Assembly: GCA_001897795.1 (NCBI GenBank)
Contig: MKUL01000043.1
Coordinates: 1-64,000, forward strand
Direction of reading: 5' to 3'
DNA: 64,000 nt
Source of the DNA: Alphaproteobacteria bacterium 41-28
GTDB taxonomy: Bacteria > Pseudomonadota > Alphaproteobacteria > UBA9655
The position numbers and the translations under genes were made by a program. The notes beneath the pieces are model-generated. The model had not been told where the DNA came from and made no database searches. It was given only the letters and a program-made list of their open reading frames with translations. Shown here one piece after another: positions 48,000 to 58,365 of this stretch. The first letter of the stretch is position 1; every line of letters starts with the position of its first letter.

Positions 48000-48566
48000 T
48001 CAAGCCGCCAATTTTATCTCTTTATAAAATATCGATTCTTCTTTTTTTTTGTGAAGGGTCGATGAGTTTATCGTAAGAGACAAAATTCCGTGAAAAAGGC
48101 CATCCCGGGATTCATGGGGTTGAACTTCAAAGACATATGGCCAAGATCCTATGATCTCCGTGAAAAAGTATTCTCCTTGCTCGAGTATCATGCAGAGAAA
48201 CTCTATTTTTTCCTTCATTCCAAACGCAACAAGTTGCTGATAGAATAACTTACAAAAGGATTCACCTTGGGACAGAGAATGATTTTCTCCCTGCAGAAAA
48301 AGCGAACAAGTCCAAACTTCTCCATTGTTTGGCGCAAGTGTAGAGAGATGCTGCCCTACTCTTTGATGGAGTATACCAATTCTCTGCTTGAGAAGAATAG
48401 CTCCTCCCAAAACGCTATCTGATTGATTTTTAATTGCAATAAATGTAGCCCTTTTATGATCCTGGAAGGAATAATACAACATGTCTCTCTCTATTATGAA
48501 TCTTGAAAAAAAATCAACAATAGTCTTAAAAAGATGATGATCTTTAGGTTCAATGATATTGAACAT
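48000..48566 (-). CDS. Putative LuxI/GNAT-fold protein
   Basis: Size and layout resemble acyl-homoserine-lactone synthases: GGAILLKQR...GEVWTCSLFLQ...FCKLFYQQLVAFGMKEKIEFL...FFTEIIGSWPYVFEV; divergent from LuxR-HTH gene. Confidence 0.4.
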   Translation of the reverse strand: MFNIIEPKDHHLFKTIVDFFSRFIIERDMLYYSFQDHKRATFIAIKNQSDSVLGGAILLKQRIGILHQRVGQHLSTLAPNNGEVWTCSLFLQGENHSLSQGESFCKLFYQQLVAFGMKEKIEFLCMILEQGEYFFTEIIGSWPYVFEVQPHESRDGLFHGILSLTINSSTLHKKKEESIFYKEIKLAA

Positions 48567-48785
48567 ACATATTTCCTATCGAGTTCGACCGTAACTATTA
48601 ACCGAAAATTAACTGAAAAGGTGAAGGCTTAGTCATTCTGGAAATACCCTTAAGGATAATCTAGGGGAAAATCCCTTAGTAGTTTAATTTAAAAAATGAC
48701 TTGAACGTTTAGGTAACCTATCCAATAATGGGGAAAAAATATAAATTTTAAATAATATTTAAAATTTAAGCAGGTCATCTTTTTT

Positions 48786-51700
48786 ATGAAATGTAATATT
48801 CTCTTACCTGAAGATATTTACACATCATATTTGCAAATTGTGAATGAAATTAAATTCACGCGTAGAGAAATAGATATCATTGCCTATCTCCTCAGTGGGA
48901 AGTCGGCTAAAACCATAGCAACCTGTTTATCAATTTCTCCGAAAACAATTGAAGCCCACATGCGTAATATTGCAATGAAAGTGGAGTGTAATTCACGGGA
49001 TGGAATTATAGATTTTATCGAAAAATCTAAAAAGTTCTTCCTGATAAAGGAACATTACCTGAGCTTATTAACTCAAACCTCTTTTGAAGAACAGTTATTA
49101 AAAATTGCTGCCCAACTTAGTTCTGAGTGTCCTACTTGTACCATCGTATATTGGCGAGATCAAGAATATCATTCCATTCTTATACGCTCTTTAGAAAGGC
49201 ATCTAAAACTTGCTGGGGTTAAAACACTTATTGAAACAAAAGAAGAGCAAATATTCCTCAAAAATCCTGTCGAGAATAGGGAGTCATCCAAAACTAACTT
49301 AGTTATCTATGCCGTTCCTGAAACAATGGATGAGCAAGGTGAAGAGAAAATTACTTCTCTCACACAAAAGACCAAAGAAGAGAAAAATAGCATTGTAGCC
49401 TTATTCCCCAAAAAAAATCTAAAAGATGGTATTTTACAAGACTCGGGAAATCCAGAACACTTGTATTATTTAGAACGAGAAAATTATTATGATTTTACTT
49501 TTATCGTCTTAAAAAAATTGTTACAGAACACAAAATTAGAACAAATTATTTTAGACTTTAAAAATCATCACGAATCAATTTGTGGCACTTCCGAAATAAT
49601 ACATGAACGATCACTTCCAGAAGGTAAGCCCTTGGTAAGGATAAGTTTAATGTCACAGCTGGATACATATATCCATAATTTTTTTAATATTTTAAAAGCA
49701 GGAAAGAAATACTTTTTTATAGGTAGTTGCATATTAAGCATAGGGGCTCTTTGCACTTTGTTTTTAACTAAAGAAGGAGATCCTAAATTGCATAGCGATA
49801 TGGCTGCTAGAGCGGATTTGAGTATTCCTACTCAATCTGTCTTCTTAGATCGGCCTTATCTCATGGAGCAACTAAATCAAAGTTTTCAAGGTCATAAAGG
49901 GATTCAATCCGTAGCTCTTACGGGAATGGGGGGCTCTGGTAAAACAACTCTGGCGCGACACTATACTCGCCAACAAAATGCAAATGTTGTTTGGGAAATA
50001 AATGCTGAATCAAAGGACAAGCTTATTAATTCATTTGAAAGCCTTTCTGAAGCCCTCTCTAAAACAAAAGAAGAGAAAGAAAAGTTAAGAGAGTTTCGTG
50101 ACCTTAAAGACGCTAAAGAAAGAGAAAAAAGGATTATTCTATTCGTAAGAGATAAATTAAAGCATATTCAAGATTGGATATTGATTTATGATAATGTCGT
50201 AAAATTTACCGACACCCAAAATTATTTTCCCCATGATCCCAGTGTTTGGGGACGAGGAAAAGTCATTCTTATCACAAGAGATAACAACATTAAAAATAAT
50301 AATAACATTAATGAAACAATTCAAATAGGTGAACTCTCTCCTAAAGACAAACTGGCCCTCTTTGTTAAAATTATGACGAATGGAAATTCCTACAAATTCA
50401 CTACTGCTCAAAATGAACAGGCAAAAAAGTTTTTAAATGATATTCCACCTTTTCCACTCGATGTATCTATTGCTGCCTATTATTTAAAGGCAACAAATGT
50501 GTCGTATAAGACATACCTTGAGAAGCTTACCCAATATGATAAAGACTTTGAAAATGTGCAACAAAATCTTTTGGAGGAAGCAAGTTACTATACAAAAACT
50601 CGGTACGGAATCATCACTTTGTCTTTGCAAAATATTTCCAATTCACACAAAGATTTTCGAGATCTTTTATTATTCATCAGCCTTATTGATTCTCAAAATA
50701 TTCCAAGAGACTTATTAGATAAATACAAAACCAGCACCGTTGTTGATAATTTTATCTATAATTTAAAAAAACATTCTTTTGTTACAAGTGAAGCCACCCT
50801 CTCCTCAGGATCAACTCCAACTTTTTCTATCCATCGAAGTACTCGAGCTATAGCTTTAACTTATCTTACAAAATTACTAGACACAGAAAAGAATAAGCAT
50901 TTTATTGAACCTATTGGAGCAGTGTTTAAGGATTATATTGCTGAGGTCATTGATAAAGAAGATTTTACAAAAATGAATCTTTTAATAAGACATAGTGAAA
51001 TGTTTTTGAGTCATTCCAATTTGTTAACAGATTTTGTCATAGCTCCTATAGATGGTGAGTTAGGAAGTGTTTATAGAGACTTAGGCAAACATGAGAAAGC
51101 AAAGCAACTCTTTGAACAATGTATTGAAATTTATAGGAAGAACTTCTATGAAAACCACTTCTGGTTTGCTCAGGCTTTGGGACGTCTAGGACGTGTTTAT
51201 AGTGATCAAGGTAACTATCCGAAAGCAAAACAACTTCTTGAGCAAGCCATTACAATTTATAGGAATAATTCCTATGAAAATAATCCTTGGTTTGCTCGGA
51301 CCTTGGGATGGCTAGGAAACGTGTATAGGGAGCAAGGCGACCACAAGAAAGCAAAGCAACTCTTTGAAGAAAGCCTTATAATTTACAAGAAGAATTCCTA
51401 TGATAACCATCCTTGGTTTGCTCACGCGTTGGGACGTCTGGGAAGTATTTACAGAGAACAATGTAATTATGAGAAGGCCAAGCAACTTCTTGAAAAAAGT
51501 CTTGTGATTTATAGGAAGAATTCCTATGAAAACAGTCCTTGGTTTGCTCGGACTTTGACGTGGCTAGGAAGTGTTTACAGAGACCTTGGTAACAACGAGA
51601 AAGCAAAGGAACTCCTTGAAGAAGGTCTCGCGATTTATAGGAAAAACTATTATGAAAACCACCCGTGGTCTGCTTGGACTTTGGTATGGTTGGGAAATGT

Positions 51701-52502
51701 GCATAGAGAGCAAGGGAATTACGAAAAAGCAAAACAGTCCCTTGAAGAAAGTCTTGTCATTTATAAGAAAAATTCCTATGAAAATCACCCCTGGTTTGCT
51801 AGGGCTTTAACAGGGCTGGGATGTATTTGTAAAGAGCAAGGGAACTATGAAAAAGCAAAAAAATTCTTTGAAGAAAGTCTTCAGGTTTACAAGAAGAATT
51901 CCTATGAAAACCATCCTTGGTTCGCTCGAACCTTGGAGCACTTAGGAAATATTTATAAAGACCAAGGCAATTATGAAAAGGCAAGACAGCTCTTTGAACA
52001 TAGTCTTGGGATTTATAGAAGGAATCAGTTTGAATATCATCCTTGGTTCGCTCTGACTTTAGCCAGCCTGGGCAGTGTTTATAGAGATCTAGGGAACTAT
52101 GAGAAAGCAAAAGATTTACTTGAGCGCAGTTTCCAAGCTTACGAGAAGACTTGTGGCAAACATCATATTGACGTTGCTTCAGTTCTAATGAACCTCGGGC
52201 AAGTTTATATGTTAGAAAGTAACATGGAAGCTGCTGAAATTCTCATGAATCGGGCCTTAAGGATATTTCAGACTAAAAAATATGTGGAAAGCTACGTTTC
52301 TTTGGAAAGTTTATCGGACTTGTATCTAAAAAAAGCGACTCAGCATATAAAGAAGGAATATATACAACAATCCACAAGCTTTAAAAAGCAAGCTGTTAAT
52401 TATTTGAAACAAGCACAAGAAGTTGTTAAAACTCATTTTCCAAAAGATTCCCCTCATATTTTAAGGATTGAAGAAAAACTTAAAAAGCTAACTCCCTATT
52501 AA
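48786..52502 (+). CDS. LuxR-type HTH / TM / NB-ARC-like P-loop / TPR STAND protein (1238 aa)
   Basis: [42 protein letters not shown]; hydrophobic [18 protein letters not shown]; Walker [18 protein letters not shown]; Walker B-like DWILIYDNV; 42-aa TPR units. Confidence 0.88.
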   Translation: MKCNILLPEDIYTSYLQIVNEIKFTRREIDIIAYLLSGKSAKTIATCLSISPKTIEAHMRNIAMKVECNSRDGIIDFIEKSKKFFLIKEHYLSLLTQTSFEEQLLKIAAQLSSECPTCTIVYWRDQEYHSILIRSLERHLKLAGVKTLIETKEEQIFLKNPVENRESSKTNLVIYAVPETMDEQGEEKITSLTQKTKEEKNSIVALFPKKNLKDGILQDSGNPEHLYYLERENYYDFTFIVLKKLLQNTKLEQIILDFKNHHESICGTSEIIHERSLPEGKPLVRISLMSQLDTYIHNFFNILKAGKKYFFIGSCILSIGALCTLFLTKEGDPKLHSDMAARADLSIPTQSVFLDRPYLMEQLNQSFQGHKGIQSVALTGMGGSGKTTLARHYTRQQNANVVWEINAESKDKLINSFESLSEALSKTKEEKEKLREFRDLKDAKEREKRIILFVRDKLKHIQDWILIYDNVVKFTDTQNYFPHDPSVWGRGKVILITRDNNIKNNNNINETIQIGELSPKDKLALFVKIMTNGNSYKFTTAQNEQAKKFLNDIPPFPLDVSIAAYYLKATNVSYKTYLEKLTQYDKDFENVQQNLLEEASYYTKTRYGIITLSLQNISNSHKDFRDLLLFISLIDSQNIPRDLLDKYKTSTVVDNFIYNLKKHSFVTSEATLSSGSTPTFSIHRSTRAIALTYLTKLLDTEKNKHFIEPIGAVFKDYIAEVIDKEDFTKMNLLIRHSEMFLSHSNLLTDFVIAPIDGELGSVYRDLGKHEKAKQLFEQCIEIYRKNFYENHFWFAQALGRLGRVYSDQGNYPKAKQLLEQAITIYRNNSYENNPWFARTLGWLGNVYREQGDHKKAKQLFEESLIIYKKNSYDNHPWFAHALGRLGSIYREQCNYEKAKQLLEKSLVIYRKNSYENSPWFARTLTWLGSVYRDLGNNEKAKELLEEGLAIYRKNYYENHPWSAWTLVWLGNVHREQGNYEKAKQSLEESLVIYKKNSYENHPWFARALTGLGCICKEQGNYEKAKKFFEESLQVYKKNSYENHPWFARTLEHLGNIYKDQGNYEKARQLFEHSLGIYRRNQFEYHPWFALTLASLGSVYRDLGNYEKAKDLLERSFQAYEKTCGKHHIDVASVLMNLGQVYMLESNMEAAEILMNRALRIFQTKKYVESYVSLESLSDLYLKKATQHIKKEYIQQSTSFKKQAVNYLKQAQEVVKTHFPKDSPHILRIEEKLKKLTPY
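51060..52193 (+). repeat. Nine tandem 126-bp units encoding 42-aa TPRs
   Basis: [42 protein letters not shown] units in exact 126-bp register from 51060 to 52193. Confidence 0.92.
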
Positions 52503-52519
52503 CCATATGGCTTTCCAAG

Positions 52520-52676
52520 GAATATTTTGAACGAGAGTACCTTCTTGCTCAGGTTCATAAGTTTGCCGGGAATATCTCACGCACAGCAACCTTTATTGGG
52601 ATGGAACGATCGGCCCTCCATCGAAAGCTACGCCAGCTTCAAGTGGAGCGGAAGCGAAGGGCGTAAACTTTTCATC
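52520..52676 (+). repeat. Direct repeat copy 2: displaced ntrX 3' end
   Basis: Encodes [48 protein letters not shown], identical to the NtrX C-terminus; 8 synonymous differences. Confidence 0.95.
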
Positions 52677-52844
52677 ATGCAGTTTTTATCCGGTCATATT
52701 GGGCATATTTTTAAAACTATTTTTTTCTGGATTGCAAAACATAAACTTTAGGGAATTATGAAAGTTAGATCAACTCATTGGCAAACTAGTGAATCACGAA
52801 TACGCCTATTCTACCGAACTCAGGTTCATGTAAGACAACTGATT

Positions 52845-53288
52845 TTAACTCTTCTTAATGGGTATCTTGTGCTTACTCAGTTTTGCAGTCGATGCCCGTG
52901 GAATTGTCAAACTTAAAACCCCATCTTTGAAAGAAGCCGAAACCTTCTTTTCATCAGGTTTATAGGGCAGCCTTATTGAGCGTGAAAAGGCTCCATAGGT
53001 ACGCTCTGTCATATGATAGGTTTCCCCGCTTTTAACGTCTTCGGATTTTTTCTCTCCTCTTATGGTTAAAGTCTCATTGTCGAGAGAAATATCAATATCC
53101 TTTTCAGAAACACCTGGCAGCTCGGCCGTCACGAGCAAGCCGTCCTTGTTTTCCTTAACTTCAAACTCTGGCCGAATACCTTGAATGCTGGTTGTTGCTT
53201 CAAAAAGTTTATCAATCTCATGTCGCAAGTAATTAAATGGATCGCTCACCAAGTGAGTCCGTGCAATTGGAATTAAACGTCGCATCAT
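52845..53288 (-). CDS. Small heat-shock protein Hsp20/IbpA family
   Basis: VTAELPGVSEKDIDISLDNETLTIRGEKKSE; FKDGVLSLTIPR. Confidence 0.94.
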   Translation of the reverse strand: MMRRLIPIARTHLVSDPFNYLRHEIDKLFEATTSIQGIRPEFEVKENKDGLLVTAELPGVSEKDIDISLDNETLTIRGEKKSEDVKSGETYHMTERTYGAFSRSIRLPYKPDEKKVSASFKDGVLSLTIPRASTAKLSKHKIPIKKS

Positions 53289-53530
53289 TTTAAACTCCTT
53301 TTCCTTTGATACTCACAGAAAGAGTTGCATGAGTGTCTGCAACCTTAAAAGTAGCATAAAAAAGTTTAGAATTCGTTTAAAGACTGATAAAAATTCTGCT
53401 TTACGGTATTTACCATTTTGATTTCAAACAATGAGCAGGAAGACGAGGCGAGGGGCGCGGAGCGTATTTAAATACGTGAGCACCCAGAGTCCGAAGTCTG
53501 ACGCACTCATTGGAAGAAAGCAAATTGGTA

Positions 53531-54922
53531 TTATACCAAAAAAAACCTGGCAAGACCTAAAAAGATTGCAAATCCTAGCAAATCGGTCGTGGTGGTTAGA
53601 AAAGGTCCGGCGCTAAGGGCAGGGTCCATGCCCATTTTATCAATTAAGATGGGCAAAGCCACTCCCCAAGCGGCAGCCCAAATCATGTTAAAAATGAGAG
53701 CTCCTCCCAAAACAATTCCTAAGGCAGGGTCGGCAAACCAAAAAGCTGCAATCGATCCTACTATGGCTCCAAACACAATACCATTAATGAGTCCCACAAG
53801 GATTTCTTTCCAGATAGCGCGGCTCATGTTGGCTCCCCCGAGCTCCCGTGTTGCAAGAGCCCTCACCGTAACAGTAACCACTTGCATACCCGCATTTCCA
53901 CTCATAGCTGCATTAATGGGCATTAAGACGGCAAGGGCCACCAATTTCTCAATCGTATGCTGAAATTGGGAAATCACCGTTGCCGCCAAAAGTGTACTGA
54001 TAAGGGAAATCAGGAGCCAACGAATGCGCGAATAAGATGTGCTTAAGAGGGGCTCAAAAAAGTCAGATTCTGTAACACGGGAGAGGAGCATGATATCTTC
54101 TTCAGCTTCTTCTTCAATCACATCGACAACATCATCAACCGTGATCATTCCTACAATGCGGCCCCCTTCATCGATGACTGGAGCTGAGACAAGGCCATAT
54201 TTTCGAAATAGAAGAGCGACTTCCTCTTGATCCATGAGGGCAGGAATCCTTTTGATGTCCACCATCATAATATCCGCGACTTTTGTCGCCGCAGGTTGTC
54301 TCAACAACAAACTTAAGGGGATTCCTCCGATGGGTGAATGCTTGGGATCAACCACAAAAATATCATAAAATTTATCAGGAAGATTCTTTTCTTTCGTCAT
54401 GTAATGCATAGTTTCAGCAACAGTCCAAAAAGAAGGCACGCAAACGATTTCCCGCTGCATTAAACGAGCCGCACTATATTCAGGGTAAGTAAGAACCTCC
54501 TCCAAAATGACCCTCTCTCCCATCGGAATGGATTCAAGGATTTCCTTTTGTTGGTCTTTCCCTAAATCTTCAATAAGGAGGACAGCATCATCGCTTTCAA
54601 GCCCCGTAATCGCTTCTGCAATTTCCCGTGTTCCAAGTTGCTCAACAACTTCCTCTCGAACGGTCTCGTTGAGATGAGTAAGGATGTCAGGGTCAAAATG
54701 GGGTAGCAAAATTTCAATGAGGCGCTGACGCAAATGGGGGGAAAGATATTCGATGACAACAGCTACATCTGCCGCATGGAGAGGCTTTATTAATTTCTTG
54801 ACTTGCTTTTTATTTTCTTCCTCTAAAGCCTCCTCGAGGGCTCGAATGGTATCTTGAGAAACTCCGTAGAGAGTTTCATTCACCTCTTGGTCTTGTACTT
54901 GAAGATGTTCTTTATTAACCAT
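53531..54922 (-). CDS. mgtE: Magnesium transporter MgtE
   Basis: N-domain, CBS pair, GNAGMQVVTVTVRALATRE TM core. Confidence 0.94.
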   Translation of the reverse strand: MVNKEHLQVQDQEVNETLYGVSQDTIRALEEALEEENKKQVKKLIKPLHAADVAVVIEYLSPHLRQRLIEILLPHFDPDILTHLNETVREEVVEQLGTREIAEAITGLESDDAVLLIEDLGKDQQKEILESIPMGERVILEEVLTYPEYSAARLMQREIVCVPSFWTVAETMHYMTKEKNLPDKFYDIFVVDPKHSPIGGIPLSLLLRQPAATKVADIMMVDIKRIPALMDQEEVALLFRKYGLVSAPVIDEGGRIVGMITVDDVVDVIEEEAEEDIMLLSRVTESDFFEPLLSTSYSRIRWLLISLISTLLAATVISQFQHTIEKLVALAVLMPINAAMSGNAGMQVVTVTVRALATRELGGANMSRAIWKEILVGLINGIVFGAIVGSIAAFWFADPALGIVLGGALIFNMIWAAAWGVALPILIDKMGMDPALSAGPFLTTTTDLLGFAIFLGLARFFLV

Positions 54923-54929
54923 TGCCCCT

Positions 54930-57266
54930 CTAGCCCAAAGCAGGGGAAGAAAGCCGGTTTGTCTTTTGTGCGTCTACGACTGCAATAGCTGACATATTAA
55001 AGATCCCCCGTGTGGTCATCGAAGGGGTGAGAATATGAATAGGCTTCGCAGGCCCCAATAAAATGGGACCGATAGGTTGTCCATCCGCCAATATTTTTAT
55101 CATATTAAAAGCAATATTTGCCGTATCCAAATTTGGCATAATCAGAAGATTTGCTTGCCCCTTAAGCGTAGAACCAGGAAAAGTTTTTTGGCGAATCATC
55201 TCATTAAGGGCCGAATCTGCATGCATTTCCCCCTCAACTTCTAATTCTGGAGCCATACTTTTGATCCTGGCAAAGACTTGACGCATTTTTAAAGCCGAAT
55301 CATCATTATAGGTTCCAAAATTTGAATGAGATAGAAGAGCAAGCTTTGGAATAATTCCAAATTTACGCACTTGTTCAGCGGCCATAATGGCCATTTCAGC
55401 TAATTGGCAACTCGTTGGATTCAAATTCACATAAGGATCGCAAAAGAAAAAAGAACCTTTTTCAAGAACCATAATACTCATCGCAGCCGCCACTTCCAAC
55501 CCAGGTTGGAGACCTACAATCTCTAAGATATCGTCAAGATGATGACCATAACGTCCAATAGGACCACACAGGGCACAATCTGCCTCCCCAAAGCGAACCA
55601 TAAGGCTCGCAATGACAGATGCATTGGTTCTAATAACAACCTTTGCGAAGTCAGGAGATACCCCCCTTCGTTCCATCAACCGATGATATTCCGTCCAATA
55701 CTGATGATAGCGAGGATCATTTTGGGGATCGACGAGTTCAAAATCTTGATCAGATTTCATCCGCAAATTCAATCGCTTAATGCGAGCCTCCACCACCTCT
55801 CGTCGACCAATGAGTATGGGATAAGCTATCCCCTCTTCAAGAACACGTTGGGTGGCTTGTAAAACTCTTTCATCCTCAGCTTCCGCGTAAACAAGGCGAA
55901 GGGGTTTGGCTTTGGCTCGGCTAAATATCGGCTTCATGATAAGGCTTGATCGGTAAACAAATTCAGAGAGCTGTTGTTTATAAGCCTCAAAATCCTGGAG
56001 AGGACGCGTTGCAACGCCGGTTTCCATGGCAGCCTTTGCGACTGCTGGAGGAAGCTCTGTCACAAGGCGAGGATCAAAAGGTTTGGGAATAATATAGTTT
56101 GGCCCAAACGTTAAATCCTCATGGCTATAAATGGAGGTAACCACATCAGAGGGATCTTTGTGGGTGAGATCCGCAAGGGCATGGACGCAAGCAAGCTTCA
56201 TCTCTTCATTAATAGTAGTCGCTCCAACATCGAGGGCTCCTCGAAAAATGAAAGGAAAACAGAGAACATTATTCACTTGATTCGGATAGTCCGAACGTCC
56301 AGTTGCTATAATGGCATCTTTTCGAACGGCTTCAACGTCTTCCGGTAGAATTTCAGGAATGGGATTCGCAAGAGCAAGAATAATGGGATGATCAGCCATC
56401 GTAGCAACAGCTTCCGCTTTTAAAATACCTCCTGCCGAAAGCCCCAGAAAGATATCCGCTCCTTTAATTGCTTCTTCTAAAGTGCGTACCTTTTGATCCG
56501 TTGCATATTTTTCCTTAAAAGGATCCATTTTCAGGGAGCGGCCTTTATAGATAACTCCTGCTTGATCTGTTGCAATGATGTTGTCACGTTTGAGTCCTAA
56601 ATGAACGAGAATATCAAGACAGGCAATGGCAGCAGCCCCTGCTCCAGAAGTTACGAGTTTTACATCTTGTATATTTTTTTTCACAAGCTTTAGGGCGTTA
56701 AGAACGGCAGCCCCTACAATAATTGCTGTTCCATGCTGATCGTCATGAAAAACAGGAATATTAAGACGCTTTTTTAGTTCTTGCTCTACCTGAAAACATT
56801 CAGGTGCTTTAATATCCTCAAGGTTAATTCCCCCAAAGGTAGGCTCAAGACTTGCAATAATATCAATAAGTTTAATCGGATCAGGTTCATTAACTTCAAT
56901 GTCAAAAACATCGATTCCTGCAAACTTTTTGAAAAGAACTGCTTTTCCTTCCATAACTGGCTTAGCAGCCAAGGGACCAATGTTTCCAAGTCCTAAAACA
57001 GCTGTTCCATTACTAATCACCGCCACAAGATTAGCTCGGCCCGTAAGAGTGGCTGCCTCATTAGGATCTGCTTGAATAGCCTCACTAACTGCAGCTACTC
57101 CAGGAGAATAAGCAAGAGCTAAATCTTCCTGAGTTGAAAGCGGTTTTGTCGCAACAATCTTTAATTTGCCGGCTGGTTTGTAACGGTGATAGTCGAGTGC
57201 TCGTTGATAAAGAGTCTCTTTCACGCTGTCCTCCTGTTTCAGATTCCAGAAATCAGGAACCAGCAC
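54930..57266 (-). CDS. maeB: NADP-dependent malic enzyme with phosphotransacetylase-like domain
   Basis: [53 protein letters not shown]-terminal PTA-like domain. Confidence 0.94.
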   Translation of the reverse strand: MLVPDFWNLKQEDSVKETLYQRALDYHRYKPAGKLKIVATKPLSTQEDLALAYSPGVAAVSEAIQADPNEAATLTGRANLVAVISNGTAVLGLGNIGPLAAKPVMEGKAVLFKKFAGIDVFDIEVNEPDPIKLIDIIASLEPTFGGINLEDIKAPECFQVEQELKKRLNIPVFHDDQHGTAIIVGAAVLNALKLVKKNIQDVKLVTSGAGAAAIACLDILVHLGLKRDNIIATDQAGVIYKGRSLKMDPFKEKYATDQKVRTLEEAIKGADIFLGLSAGGILKAEAVATMADHPIILALANPIPEILPEDVEAVRKDAIIATGRSDYPNQVNNVLCFPFIFRGALDVGATTINEEMKLACVHALADLTHKDPSDVVTSIYSHEDLTFGPNYIIPKPFDPRLVTELPPAVAKAAMETGVATRPLQDFEAYKQQLSEFVYRSSLIMKPIFSRAKAKPLRLVYAEAEDERVLQATQRVLEEGIAYPILIGRREVVEARIKRLNLRMKSDQDFELVDPQNDPRYHQYWTEYHRLMERRGVSPDFAKVVIRTNASVIASLMVRFGEADCALCGPIGRYGHHLDDILEIVGLQPGLEVAAAMSIMVLEKGSFFFCDPYVNLNPTSCQLAEMAIMAAEQVRKFGIIPKLALLSHSNFGTYNDDSALKMRQVFARIKSMAPELEVEGEMHADSALNEMIRQKTFPGSTLKGQANLLIMPNLDTANIAFNMIKILADGQPIGPILLGPAKPIHILTPSMTTRGIFNMSAIAVVDAQKTNRLSSPALG

Positions 57267-57349
57267 TCAGGAGGGACTTGTTCACATAGACCTGCTAGAT
57301 GATCCAAAGTCTTCCTGACTCCTGGTTCCTGACACCTGACTCCAGTCAT

Positions 57350-57436
57350 TGGTGCGGTCGAGAAGACTCGAACTTCCACAGGGTCTCCCCCACAGCGACC
57401 TCAACGCTGCGCGTCTACCAATTCCGCCACGACCGC
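57350..57436 (-). tRNA. tRNA-Leu (anticodon GAG), CCA encoded
   Basis: Reverse strand GCGGTCGTGGCGGAATTGGTAGACGCGCAGCGTTGAGGTCGCTGTGGGGGAGACCCTGTGGAAGTTCGAGTCTTCTCGACCGCACCA. Confidence 0.95.
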
Positions 57437-57524
57437 ATGACTTTTGGCTTCCACCTTTAAAGACTCGGTGGTACACCTTGGGATAACAAATCTATCCACT
57501 TGCTGCAAGCGTCTTTACACGGAA

Positions 57525-58169
57525 ATGAAAATGAGAACAACCCCTAACACTGTAAATAATCTCGAATGGAAATCCCAAGAGGGTTTTGTAGATTATTTGG
57601 ACGCTTTACAATGGATGGAAGAGCGAGTCAAAGCCTTGCAAAATCAAGAAGCCTCTGAATGTGCGTGGTTGTTAGAGCATCCTCCTCTTTATACGGTTGG
57701 CACAAGTGGGCATGAGAAAGATATTTTAGAGACGGCAAAACTTCCTGTTTTTAGATCGGGCCGCGGCGGGCAAGTCACTTACCACGGCCCTGGCCAACGG
57801 GTTATTTACCTTATACTGGATTTAAAGAAACGCAAACAAGACATCCGTTGGTATGTGTTTGAGCTGGAAGAATGGATCATTCAAATCCTTGCCCATTTCG
57901 GCATCAAGGGAGAACGGAGGTCAGGTCGGATTGGGATCTGGGTTCAAAAGAATGGTCAAGATCATAAAATTGCGTCCCTTGGCGTTAGGCTTCAAAAATG
58001 GGTAACTTCTCACGGAATCGCTTTAAATGTGAACCCAGATTTAAGAGCTTACCAAGATATCGTTCCTTGCGGTCTTAACCAGTTTGGCATTACATCTTTG
58101 GCAGATTTAAGCCATAATGTGACACTCCAAGAGGTAGATGCTGTTTCACGTGAAACATTTCCTTTTTGA
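57525..58169 (+). CDS. lipB: Lipoyl(octanoyl) transferase
   Basis: LLEHPPLYTVGTSG; FRSGRGGQVTYHGPGQRVIYLILDL; KIASLGVRLQKWVTSHGIALNV. Start refined to 57525 or 57531. Confidence 0.93.
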   Translation: MKMRTTPNTVNNLEWKSQEGFVDYLDALQWMEERVKALQNQEASECAWLLEHPPLYTVGTSGHEKDILETAKLPVFRSGRGGQVTYHGPGQRVIYLILDLKKRKQDIRWYVFELEEWIIQILAHFGIKGERRSGRIGIWVQKNGQDHKIASLGVRLQKWVTSHGIALNVNPDLRAYQDIVPCGLNQFGITSLADLSHNVTLQEVDAVSRETFPF

Positions 58170-58204
58170 TGATGCGCCTCATCCTCAATCTTATATTAAC
58201 CTAA

Positions 58205-58306
58205 GTTTCTGGATTGCTTCACCCTGCATTCAAAGGGTTCGTAATGACAGAGCGGGGGAATCGTCATTGCGAGGACCCCCGTGAAAACGGGGGGACGAAG
58301 CAATCT
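58205..58306. repeat. Palindromic repeat, family C
   Basis: gtttctggattgcttcacc ... gacgaagcaatctaga. Confidence 0.8.
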
Positions 58307-58365
58307 AGAAAACCAGCAAAAGAATGGTACTGACAACTGACAAATCTTATTGTAAGAGACTTTTG

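Noticed and set aside
51046-52110. Minus-strand ORFs antisense to the TPR array
   Set aside because: Repetitive antisense shadow of a strongly coding plus-strand gene.
57247-57345. Inverted caggaaccag / ctggttcctg motifs near tRNA-Leu
   Set aside because: Short and single occurrence in the window; likely part of a dispersed repeat but not enough to define one.
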